From Mitsuaria sp. GD03876 (lineage in GTDB: Bacteria > Pseudomonadota > Gammaproteobacteria > Burkholderiales > Burkholderiaceae_C): a stretch of DNA of 33,450 bases. The DNA is taken from positions 1-33,450 of the forward strand of contig NZ_JAOCCU010000061.1 of the NCBI RefSeq assembly GCF_029840635.1. Reading direction: 5' to 3'. Every line of letters starts with the position of its first letter. Within the stretch, counting starts at the first letter, position 1. Positions 24,088-30,862 of the stretch are shown here, in pieces. A model generated the notes under the pieces. The model worked only from the letters and a program-made list of their open reading frames with translations. It ran no database searches and was not told where the DNA came from. The translations under genes and the position numbers were made by a program.

Positions 24088-25377
24088 ATGCCGAACGCGC
24101 CGACCACCGCCTCCGCCGCCTCCCCCACCGCTTCCGCGGTCGCCCTGCACCAGCCGCTGGTCCTGCCCAACGGCCAGACGCTGAAGAACCGCCTGGCCAA
24201 GGCCGCGATGGAGGAAGCGCTCGCCGAGCCCGGCCAACTGCCCGGCCCCGGCAGCGAGGCGCTCTACCGGCGCTGGGCCGAAGGCGGCGCCGGGCTGCTG
24301 ATCACCGGCAACGTCATGGTCGCGCCCGACGCATTGACCGGCCCGGGCGGCCTGGTGCTGGAGGCCGGCACCCCGCTGGCGCCGTTCCGCGCCTGGGCCC
24401 GGGCCGCGCAGACCGGCGGCGCGCGCGTCTGGATGCAGATCAACCATCCGGGGCGCCAGGTGTTCGCCGCGCTCGGCAACCCGGGCTACGCGCCGTCCGA
24501 GGTCGCGCTGGACATGGGCAAGCACGGCAAGCTGTTCGCGCCGGTGCGCGCGCTCGATGAAGCCGAGATCGCCACCATCGTCCGCCGCTTCGCCGACACC
24601 GCCCTGGCCGCGCGCGAGGCCGGTTTCGACGGCGTGCAGATCCACGCGGCCCACGGCTACCTGGTGTCGCAGTTCCTCTCGCCGCTGGCCAATCGCCGCA
24701 CCGATGGCTACGGCGGCTCGATCGCGCATCGCGCGCGGCTGCTCCTCGAGATCGTGCGCGCGGTGAAGGCGGTCGCCGGGCCGGGATTCGCGGTCGCGGT
24801 GAAGCTCAACAGCGCGGACTTCCAGCGCGGCGGCTTCGACGAGTCCGATGCCCGCGCCGTCGTGGAGATGCTCAACGCCGAGGGCATCGACCTGCTGGAG
24901 CTGTCCGGCGGCAGCTATGAGAGTCCGGCCATGCAGGGGCGCACCGCCGATGGCCGCACGCTCGCGCGCGAGGCCTACTTCCTCGAGTTCGCGCAGGACC
25001 TGGCCCGGCACGCCCGCATGCCGGTGATGACGACCGGCGGCATCCGGCGCCGCGCCGTCGCCGAGCGGGTGCTGGCCGGCGGCATCGCCGTCGTCGGGCT
25101 GGGCACGGCGCTGGCCTACGCCCCCGATCTCCCCGCGCGCTGGACAACCGCCGAAGCGGTGGCCGAGCCGGTGGCCGTGACGTGGAAGAACAAGGTCCTG
25201 GCCAGCCTCGCGACGATGGCGCTGGCCAGGCGCCAGCTGCGACGCATGGCGTCGGGTGTCGCTCCGTCGCGGCACCTGTCGCCGCTGATCACGCTGGTGC
25301 TCGACCAATGGCGGGCGTCGCGGCTCACGCGCCGCTATCGCGCGTGGCGCGACGGCGCCTTGCAGCCGCAACGCTGA
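24088..25377 (+). CDS. NADH:flavin oxidoreductase, Old Yellow Enzyme family
   Basis: A 429-residue FMN-dependent ene-reductase-type enzyme, predicted to reduce activated C=C bonds or quinone-like electrophiles with NAD(P)H. The TIM barrel carries 'LPNGQTLKNRLAKAAMEEALAE', 'RRWAEGGAGLLITGNVMV', 'MQINHPGRQ', the substrate-binding 'IHAAHGYLVSQFLSPLANRRTDGYGGS', 'VAVKLNSADFQRGGFDESDA', 'LLELSGGSYESPAM' and the FMN-phosphate end 'MPVMTTGGIRRRAVAERVLAGGIAVVGLGTALAY'. The iron-sulfur cysteines and second flavin domain of 2,4-dienoyl-CoA reductases are absent. A basic C-terminal extension (about 365-429) probably forms a helical cap. An Ala/Thr/Ser-rich leader of about 17 residues precedes the domain. 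The divergent MerR regulator suggests induction by an electrophile or redox stress. Confidence 0.92.
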   Translation: MPNAPTTASAASPTASAVALHQPLVLPNGQTLKNRLAKAAMEEALAEPGQLPGPGSEALYRRWAEGGAGLLITGNVMVAPDALTGPGGLVLEAGTPLAPFRAWARAAQTGGARVWMQINHPGRQVFAALGNPGYAPSEVALDMGKHGKLFAPVRALDEAEIATIVRRFADTALAAREAGFDGVQIHAAHGYLVSQFLSPLANRRTDGYGGSIAHRARLLLEIVRAVKAVAGPGFAVAVKLNSADFQRGGFDESDARAVVEMLNAEGIDLLELSGGSYESPAMQGRTADGRTLAREAYFLEFAQDLARHARMPVMTTGGIRRRAVAERVLAGGIAVVGLGTALAYAPDLPARWTTAEAVAEPVAVTWKNKVLASLATMALARRQLRRMASGVAPSRHLSPLITLVLDQWRASRLTRRYRAWRDGALQPQR

Positions 25378-25416
25378 GGCGACACACAATGGCGGCTTCG
25401 CCCTCGCCCCGCCGCC

Positions 25417-26958
25417 ATGCCTGCTGTTCCTCCGTTGCTCGCGGACGCGCTGCTGCGCGCCGATCGCCGTTATCGAGCGCCCACGCTGCCGGACTCGCTC
25501 GAGGCCGCGCGCCGGCGCGGACCCGCGATCGGGCTCGCCACGGCGATCGAGCACGCGCGCCAGGCGCTCGCCGCCGGGAAGACGCCGGACGAATCGGTCC
25601 GCGCGCTGTTCCTTGAGGCGCTCGCGCGGCTGATCGCGGATGCGATGGGGACGGGTCAGGGTCAGGGTCGGGGCCAGGGCCAGGGCCAGGGCCAGGGTCA
25701 AGGCCAAGGCCAAGGCCAAGGCCAAGAGGACGATCCTGCCGGTGACGCCGCCTTCCAGGCGATGGTGCTGCGCCACCGCGCGCCGGTCGCCCGCGAATAC
25801 GCCTCGCTGACCGCGCACGCCGAGCGAGACCGGCGCCAGATCCGCTCGGCGGTCAACGCCCTCGCCCATCCGGCGAAGTCGGCGCGCCGTGCGCCGGGCG
25901 AGACACGCGACGATCTCGTGCGCCTGCACGGGGCGGCGCGTGCCCACGATTGGCCGCGTATCGCCGGGCTCTCCTCACGGCTGCTCGATCGGCCCGATGT
26001 CCAGGCGGAACCGACGCTGCGCGACGGCCTGGCGCGGCTTCGCGGCGACGAAGCGCTGGCGCGCCTGCTTCGCATCGAGGCGCTATCGGCCAACCCGCTC
26101 GTCGACCGCTATCGCGCGTTGTGGGCGCGGCGCGGCCCGTCCGCCGGCACCGAGCAGGCGGCCGAGCACGGCGCCGGCGCGCAGCGTCGCGGCGATGCGG
26201 TCGAGGCGCGCGCGACGGCGGCGCTGGCGATGCTGGTCGAACGAATGAATGCGATCGAAGGCGAAGGCCGGTATCGCGTCGGGACCTCGCTGCGCGTGCC
26301 GGCCTCGATGCCCGGCGATCCCCAGCGCGCCAAGAGCGAATGGGACGTCGCGCTGCTGCGGCGCCAGGAGAACGACGGCACCCTGGGGCACGCGGGCGAC
26401 TCCGCCTGGGACCTGTGCCTGCTCGTCGAAGCCAAGGCCTCGGCGGACGCGGCGACCACCGACCTGCCGCGCCTGCTGCGCGGACTCCGGCTGCTGGCCG
26501 GTGCGGACATCGACGCGACCTATCCCTTCGCCACGCGCGAGGGCGAATGCCTGCTGAGCGGCGCCTCGCTGCGCGCGCTGCCGACCGAGGAAGACGACCT
26601 CGCCCGCGCGGTGCTCTATTGCTGCGACGGTCCGGAGGATCCGCGGCCCCGGCCGCTCAACGCGGCGAGCCGCATGCAGCTGCTGTCGGCGCCGGCCAGC
26701 CTGGACTTCGCCGCACGCCTGGAGGACGGCGACGCGCCCGATCCGGGGGCGCGTGACCCGGGCGTACTTGGTCCGGTCGTGCCCGATACGTCGGCACCGG
26801 ATCCGATGGCGCTCGATCCGGTCTGGCGCCAGTTGCTCGAATCACCCGCCTTCGCGTCGGTGCTGCGCCAGTACCCGACGCTGCGCGTGGTGCGCGAGTT
26901 GATGCTGCATCCCGACGACCTGATGGCCGCAGTCCACGACGTGGCCGGGTCGGAGTAG
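25417..26958 (+). CDS. unrecognised protein with PD-(D/E)XK nuclease-like core and Gly-Gln repeat
   Basis: A 513-residue soluble protein that I do not recognise. Residues 1-78 are helical. Residues 80-103 are a (Gly-Gln)x12 tract with one Gly-Arg. Residues about 105-250 are a helical, Arg-rich region ('FQAMVLRHRAPVAREYASLTAHAERDRRQIRSAVNALAHPAKSARR'). Residues about 265-375 look like a PD-(D/E)XK fold: 'MNAIEGEGRYRVGTSLRVP', then Glu308-Trp-Asp310 ('KSEWDVALLRR') and Glu338-Ala-Lys340 ('DLCLLVEAKASAD'), with a following helix. A Pro/Asp linker (about 440-468, repeated 'DP') leads to a helical end. The Asp...Glu-x-Lys pattern is the metal-binding signature of that nuclease superfamily. I vaguely recall homologues automatically labelled DAHP synthase; nothing here supports that. 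No signal peptide. It follows the oxidoreductase gene by 39 bp. Confidence 0.75.
   Translation: MPAVPPLLADALLRADRRYRAPTLPDSLEAARRRGPAIGLATAIEHARQALAAGKTPDESVRALFLEALARLIADAMGTGQGQGRGQGQGQGQGQGQGQGQGQEDDPAGDAAFQAMVLRHRAPVAREYASLTAHAERDRRQIRSAVNALAHPAKSARRAPGETRDDLVRLHGAARAHDWPRIAGLSSRLLDRPDVQAEPTLRDGLARLRGDEALARLLRIEALSANPLVDRYRALWARRGPSAGTEQAAEHGAGAQRRGDAVEARATAALAMLVERMNAIEGEGRYRVGTSLRVPASMPGDPQRAKSEWDVALLRRQENDGTLGHAGDSAWDLCLLVEAKASADAATTDLPRLLRGLRLLAGADIDATYPFATREGECLLSGASLRALPTEEDDLARAVLYCCDGPEDPRPRPLNAASRMQLLSAPASLDFAARLEDGDAPDPGARDPGVLGPVVPDTSAPDPMALDPVWRQLLESPAFASVLRQYPTLRVVRELMLHPDDLMAAVHDVAGSE
25654..25725 (+). repeat. 12-unit hexanucleotide repeat encoding Gly-Gln
   Basis: Twelve 6-bp units of the form GGYCAR (one with CGG in place of CAR) encode Gly-Gln repeats. 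Left units end in CAG and right units in CAA, so the array has two sub-blocks that expanded separately. The unit is two codons, so copy changes stay in frame. Confidence 0.95.
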
Positions 26959-26990
26959 GCCGTCGCCCCCCAGACCTCGGCCCCGCGCGT

Positions 26991-27617
26991 TCAATGCACC
27001 GCCGAGCCCGGCGGCATCGCGTCGCCGACGAAGCGGCGGATCGCGGACTTGAAGTCCTCGAGCGACGTCGTGTTCATGATGAAGATGACGAAGCCCTCGG
27101 TGTTGCTCTCGTGCAGGACGAAGCGGATGTGGATGAACATCACCGCGTGGTTCTGCGCCCGCGCGCCGATGATGCGGCGCGCGGTGTCGACCTGCAGCAG
27201 CGGCGCCTGCGTCTCGAAAGGCTGCGCGAACAGCTCCGCCAGCGCCGCCATGCAGGCGTTGAGGATGATGTTGCCGACCTCGGTCATCGCGTCGCGCATG
27301 AACTCGTCGAGCTGGGACTCCGCCACCGCGTCGCCGGCCATGCTGCGCACCAGCGCGCGGCTGCCGTCCTCGGGGAACACCAGCAGCGCGTCGCCGCCGA
27401 ACACGCCGCGGAAGGCCTGGCGCACGCTGTACATGCGCTTGTCGTCCTTGGACAGCTTCGCGCCGGCCTGGCCGACGGTCATGAAGCTGATCTCGGGCAC
27501 GGACAGGATCACCTCCTCGCCCACCAGCTGGCTCATCGCCTGCGCGGACTTGCCCACGCCGATGTTGAGGATCTCCGACAGCGCATCCCGTTGCAGCGGA
27601 TCCAGGTCAAGCAGCAT
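26991..27617 (-). CDS. CheC-type CheY-P phosphatase
   Basis: A 208-residue member of the CheC/CheX/FliY family, which removes phosphate from CheY-like receivers. Both copies of the active-site motif are intact: Glu15 and Asn18 in 'ALSEILNIGVGKSA', and Glu113 and Asn116 in 'AMTEVGNIILNACMAAL'. 'VFGGDALLVFPEDGSRALV' is the conserved strand between the halves. The protein is full length. Its start overlaps the end of the receiver gene upstream by 11 bp, so the receiver is the obvious partner. There is no other chemotaxis gene in the window, so this is an orphan pair tied to a diguanylate cyclase and not part of a flagellar chemotaxis cluster. Confidence 0.92.
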   Translation of the reverse strand: MLLDLDPLQRDALSEILNIGVGKSAQAMSQLVGEEVILSVPEISFMTVGQAGAKLSKDDKRMYSVRQAFRGVFGGDALLVFPEDGSRALVRSMAGDAVAESQLDEFMRDAMTEVGNIILNACMAALAELFAQPFETQAPLLQVDTARRIIGARAQNHAVMFIHIRFVLHESNTEGFVIFIMNTTSLEDFKSAIRRFVGDAMPPGSAVH

Positions 27618-27984
27618 GACGCCCTCCCTCGGCGAGTTGTACGAGTCGTTGCGCCGTCTCGGCGCTGATCGGCTTGGGCAGGAAGTGCAGCCCGCTGGAC
27701 GCCGCGCGTTCCTGCACCGCCGCCTGCACGTTGGCGGTCAGCAGCGCGATCGGCACGTCCGGCTGCACCGCGCGGATTTCCTGCGCGGTCTCGATGCCGT
27801 CGCGGCCCGGCATGTTCAGGTCCATCGACACGACGTCGAAGCGGTACTGCGCGGCCAGCGCGATGGCTTCGTCGCCGTTGCCGGCCTGGTGCAGCTGCAG
27901 GTCGGGGATGAGCTGGCTCAGGAAGTTCTGCAGGATCATGCGGGACATGCGGCTGTCGTCGACGATGAGAACGATCTTAGACAT
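27607..27984 (-). CDS. CheY-like single-domain response regulator
   Basis: A 125-residue stand-alone receiver. It has the acidic pair Asp9-Asp10 ('LIVDDSRMSR'), phosphorylation site Asp55 ('DVVSMDLNMPG'), Thr83 ('ALLTANVQ') and Lys104 ('FLPKPIS'), so it should be phosphorylatable. There is no output domain; it must act by binding another protein. It overlaps the diguanylate cyclase gene upstream by 8 bp and the CheC gene downstream by 11 bp, which fixes the stoichiometric set cyclase-receiver-phosphatase. No histidine kinase is encoded in the operon, so the phosphodonor must come from elsewhere. Confidence 0.94.
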   Translation of the reverse strand: MSKIVLIVDDSRMSRMILQNFLSQLIPDLQLHQAGNGDEAIALAAQYRFDVVSMDLNMPGRDGIETAQEIRAVQPDVPIALLTANVQAAVQERAASSGLHFLPKPISAETAQRLVQLAEGGRHAA

Positions 27985-29608
27985 GGTTCGGAATCGGAAG
28001 TGGAGGAAGGGAGGCCGGCGCCACCACCACGCGGTCGCGCCCGGCGGCCTTCGCGTCGTAGAGCGCCTGGTCGGCGAGATGCATCAGCTGGTCCAGCGTC
28101 TGGCTGTCGGTCGCGGCGGTCCAGGCGAGCTGGGCCACGCCCGCGGACACCGTCGCGCGCAGCGCGCCGCCGGCCGTCGGTCCGAGGTCGGCCTGCCGGA
28201 TCTGCTCGATGAGCCGCTGCGCGGCGTCGCGCGCCGGCTCGAGCGCGGTCTCCGGCAGCAGCGCGCAGAACTCCTCGCCGCCGACGCGCGCGATCAGGTC
28301 GGCCTCGCGCAGCACCGTGCGCAGCAGCTGCGCCACCCGCCGGATCGCCTCGTCGCCGCTGGCATGGCCGTGGGCATCGTTGATGCGCTTGAAGTGGTCG
28401 ATGTCCAGCATCAACAGCGAGATCGGATGCCCGTAGCGCCGCGCCTGCTCCAGCATCTGCGCGCCCTTGTCGAAGAACGCGCGCCGGTTGTCCAGCCCGC
28501 TGAGCACGTCGGTGCCGGCGAACGCGCGCAACCGGTCCTCGAGCTGCTTGTGCGTGGTGATGTCGTAGCACCAGACCAGGTGGGCCAGCCGGCCCTGCTC
28601 CACCTCGATCAGCTGCGCCGACAGCGAGACCCAGTCCTGCGCGCGGTCCAGGAACTGCGCCTCGACCGCGTCGACGCGGCCAAACTGCTCGAGCTCGGTG
28701 GCGAAGTGCTCGCCATGCGCCGGCGCCTGGAAGACCTCGCGCAGCGCCAGCGGCTGGCCCACCTTGGCGCGCTGGCCGAGCCGGTCCAGGAAGCGCTGGT
28801 TGATGAACTCCACGCGGCCGTCCGCGGCGTCGAGCACGGCGACCTCGCTCGGGCTGGCGTCGAGGATGAAGTTCAGCAGCGCCTTGCCCTCGGCCAACTG
28901 GCGGGTGCGGCGCTGCACGCGGGACTCGAGCCGGCGGTTCAACAGCCCGCGATGCTGCGCCAGCCGCTGCGTGCGGCGCGCCTGCGCGTACAGGCCGGCG
29001 ATCATCGCGAGCATCGCCAGCACCAGGCCGCCGAGCACCCAGCTCAGCAGCGCGAAGCGATGGCGCAGGCCCAGGCGCGCGGCGTCGGAGCGCTCGGTGA
29101 TCGCCAGGTGCAGGTCGACGACCGCCTGGTCCGCGCCGTCGACCATCCCCGGCGCCTCGCGGCGGATCTCGGTGGCCACGGAGGGCGCGGCGCGCTCGTC
29201 GGCGCGCACGCGGTCGGCCCAGCGCAGCACCTCGGCGCCGGTGCGCGCCATCCGGTCGCGCGTCGGCGGCGACAGCAGCAGCGGGGACATGTCGTTGCGC
29301 GGCGTGTCCTGGTCGGGGCGCAGCAGGCTGACCAGCACTTCCAGGCGCAGGGCCAGTTCCTGCGGCGGCAGGCCGGCGGGCGCGTCGACGGCGCGTTGCA
29401 GCTTCTGCAGCTCGCGCTGGACGTTGACCGCGTGCCAGAGGTCCTGGTCCGCGCCGGGGCTGCCGAGCACGCGCACCTGGTGCAGCGTCCACCACAGCGC
29501 CCAGCCGGCGGCGACCGCGAGCACCAGCACCGCCAGCAGCATCGGCCGCAGCCAGGGGCCGTCCGCGCCGCGGCGCGAGGCCTTGGGCTTACTCCAGGAC
29601 GATCTCAT
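27977..29608 (-). CDS. membrane diguanylate cyclase with PAS domain (GGEEF)
   Basis: A 543-residue enzyme that makes cyclic di-GMP from two GTP. TM1 (about 22-41) and TM2 (about 187-207) enclose a helical periplasmic sensor domain of about 145 residues. A short coiled coil (about 210-243, 'RRTQRLAQHRGLLNRRLESRVQRRTRQLAEG') leads to a PAS domain (about 245-350, 'NFILDASPSEVAVLDAADGRVEFINQRFLDRLG'). The GGDEF domain follows ('DVLSGLDNRRAFF', 'LDIDHFKRINDAHGHASGDEAIRRVA'). The catalytic signature is Gly-Gly-Glu-Glu-Phe (443-447), an active variant. The product-inhibition site RxxD (Arg434-Asp437) lies exactly five residues upstream, so feedback inhibition is likely. It overlaps the molybdopterin-fold gene by 20 bp, suggesting that protein feeds the sensor. 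Confidence 0.94.
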   Translation of the reverse strand: MRSSWSKPKASRRGADGPWLRPMLLAVLVLAVAAGWALWWTLHQVRVLGSPGADQDLWHAVNVQRELQKLQRAVDAPAGLPPQELALRLEVLVSLLRPDQDTPRNDMSPLLLSPPTRDRMARTGAEVLRWADRVRADERAAPSVATEIRREAPGMVDGADQAVVDLHLAITERSDAARLGLRHRFALLSWVLGGLVLAMLAMIAGLYAQARRTQRLAQHRGLLNRRLESRVQRRTRQLAEGKALLNFILDASPSEVAVLDAADGRVEFINQRFLDRLGQRAKVGQPLALREVFQAPAHGEHFATELEQFGRVDAVEAQFLDRAQDWVSLSAQLIEVEQGRLAHLVWCYDITTHKQLEDRLRAFAGTDVLSGLDNRRAFFDKGAQMLEQARRYGHPISLLMLDIDHFKRINDAHGHASGDEAIRRVAQLLRTVLREADLIARVGGEEFCALLPETALEPARDAAQRLIEQIRQADLGPTAGGALRATVSAGVAQLAWTAATDSQTLDQLMHLADQALYDAKAAGRDRVVVAPASLPPLPIPNHV

Positions 29609-30179
29609 GGACCTGCCAGATGGTGCGGTTGATGTAGGCCTGCGTGTTGAGCTCGGCGGGGAAGCGGTCGAACGGGTAGATCAGGATCAGCGGCCCCTTG
29701 TCGCGCACGGCGATGTCCTGGCCGTCGCGGCGATAGGCCAGCACCGGGTCGTAGCGCGCCAGGTCGCGTCCGGGGACGTTGACCGCGTAGGCGTTGAGCG
29801 CGGTCAGCGAGACCGCCTGCGGCGGCGGACCGGCGAGCGCGACCAGCGCGCTCAGCGGCACGCCTTCCCAGTCGCTGGCGCCGGTCATGCCGAGCGCGGC
29901 GGGCAGCGCGGTGCGCAGCCGCCGCGCCGGCAGCCGGCGCAGGTCATCCAGGGTGAAGCGCCATTGGCGGCCGTCGCGGGCACGCAGGAGCAACACGGGC
30001 GCCGGGACCGATCGGGTCCGGGCGGCGCGATTCACATCGCGACTGGCCGCTGACGCAGCCATCCTCGTGGCGTCCGCGGTCACTCGGTCCGCGGCGTTCA
30101 CGGCGTTCGTCAGCGTGAGGAGCGGGCTGACCAGCCACCACCATCCCACACGCCCGAACGAGGGAAAGCATCGTCTCAT
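29589..30179 (-). CDS. exported molybdopterin-oxidoreductase-fold protein lacking the catalytic cysteine
   Basis: A 196-residue protein with a signal peptide (about 1-29, 'GWWWLVSPLLTLTNAVNA') and a short oxidoreductase-molybdopterin-binding domain (about 58-196): 'WRFTLDDLRRLPARRLRT', 'SDWEGVPLSALVALAG', 'VSLTALNAYAVNVPGRDLARYDPVLAYRRDG', 'GPLILIYPFD', 'TIWQVHEIVLE'. This is the SUOX-type fold in minimal form. The catalytic Cys that coordinates molybdenum in sulfite-oxidase-type enzymes is missing: the only Cys is residue 4, in the signal peptide. It is therefore probably a ligand sensor or adaptor. Being exported and overlapping the membrane diguanylate cyclase gene, it may act on that enzyme's periplasmic domain. 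The ATG at 30179 is chosen; a GTG at 30218 is the alternative. A possible -10 TATAAC (30234-30229, minus strand) lies upstream. Confidence 0.75.
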   Translation of the reverse strand: MRRCFPSFGRVGWWWLVSPLLTLTNAVNAADRVTADATRMAASAASRDVNRAARTRSVPAPVLLLRARDGRQWRFTLDDLRRLPARRLRTALPAALGMTGASDWEGVPLSALVALAGPPPQAVSLTALNAYAVNVPGRDLARYDPVLAYRRDGQDIAVRDKGPLILIYPFDRFPAELNTQAYINRTIWQVHEIVLE

Positions 30180-30386
30180 CGGGGGAACATCCAAGGCCAC
30201 CGGGGCCGCAGCGGCCACCGGTCATCCCGTTATATCGTCCAGCGAACGCCGGGGTTGACGGGAGGATCCCCCTGGCTGTGGGGGAGATCGGACAACCGCC
30301 ACACACGAGGGAATGACCTCATAACCAGGGCTCACGGGGTCGATACAAATCGAGGGTTGGGCGGGTCCCGAGTTCCCCGCTTGCCA

Positions 30387-30436
30387 AATCCGTTTACATC
30401 CGTAATCATTCATCCGATTACACGCGTAAACGGATT
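30387..30436 (+). promoter_or_regulatory. twin BlaI/MecI-type operators and promoter of the repressor-M56 operon
   Basis: Two 12-bp dyads of form TTAC-N4-GTAA lie 24 bp apart centre to centre: TTACATCCGTAA (30394-30405) and TTACACGCGTAA (30418-30429). Both fit the BlaI/MecI operator core TACA-NN-TGTA except for one C for T. They are framed by an outer 11-bp inverted repeat, AATCCGTTTAC (30387-30397) and GTAAACGGATT (30426-30436). A candidate promoter, TTGCCA (30381-30386) and TAATCA (30403-30408), overlaps the first dyad. The second ends 10 bp before the repressor ATG, so autorepression is expected. Confidence 0.88.
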
Positions 30437-30439
30437 CGC

Positions 30440-30862
30440 ATGAACGACGGACTCCCCCCGATCACCGACGCCGAGGCCGAGGTCATGGAGGTGCTCTGGC
30501 GCTCCTCGCCGCTGTCGGCCGAGGACATCGCCGCCGCGCTCGCCGACAAGCAGGACTGGCAGCTCGCCACGGTGAAGACGCTGTTGAACCGCCTGCTGAA
30601 GAAGGAAGCCCTCGTCGCCGAGCGCGACGGCCGGCGCTTCCTCTACGCGCCGCGCTTCCCCCGCGCCGCCTGGGCCAACAACGAGAGCCTGTCGCTGCTG
30701 GACCGCCTGTTCGGCGGCAGCCTCGCGCCGCTGGTGTCGCACTTCTCGTCGCAGCGCAAGCTCAAGGCCAGCGACGTCAAGGCGCTCAAGCAATTGATCG
30801 AGGACTACGAGGAACGCGCCGAAACGCCTACCCGCGCGAAGCCGGGACGTCGACGTGATTGA
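30440..30862 (+). CDS. BlaI/MecI/CopY family transcriptional repressor
   Basis: A 140-residue winged-helix repressor. The DNA-binding domain reads 'ITDAEAEVMEVLWRSSPLSAEDIAAALADKQDWQLATVKTLLNRLLKKEALVAERDGRRFLYAPRF' (about 8-73), the standard family pattern. The C-terminal dimerisation region contains 'LLDRLFGGSLAPLVSHFSSQRKLKASDVKALKQLIEDYEE', which matches the family segment where the cognate protease cuts. The tail is basic. There is almost no space for a ribosome binding site between the operator and the ATG. It overlaps the M56 peptidase gene by 8 bp, the usual repressor-sensor pairing in which the membrane protease inactivates the repressor on signal. Confidence 0.94.
   Translation: MNDGLPPITDAEAEVMEVLWRSSPLSAEDIAAALADKQDWQLATVKTLLNRLLKKEALVAERDGRRFLYAPRFPRAAWANNESLSLLDRLFGGSLAPLVSHFSSQRKLKASDVKALKQLIEDYEERAETPTRAKPGRRRD

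Noticed and set aside
25417-26958. DAHP synthase identity for the unrecognised protein
   Set aside because: I have only a vague memory of automatic labels of that kind for similar proteins; the sequence shows no DAHP synthase motif and its best visible signal is the Asp...Glu-x-Lys pattern.
30264-30289. Hairpin-like TCCCCC/GGGGGA repeat between the molybdopterin-fold and BlaI-type genes
   Set aside because: The stem is only 6 bp with unpaired flanks and there is no T-run, so neither a terminator nor an operator can be claimed.
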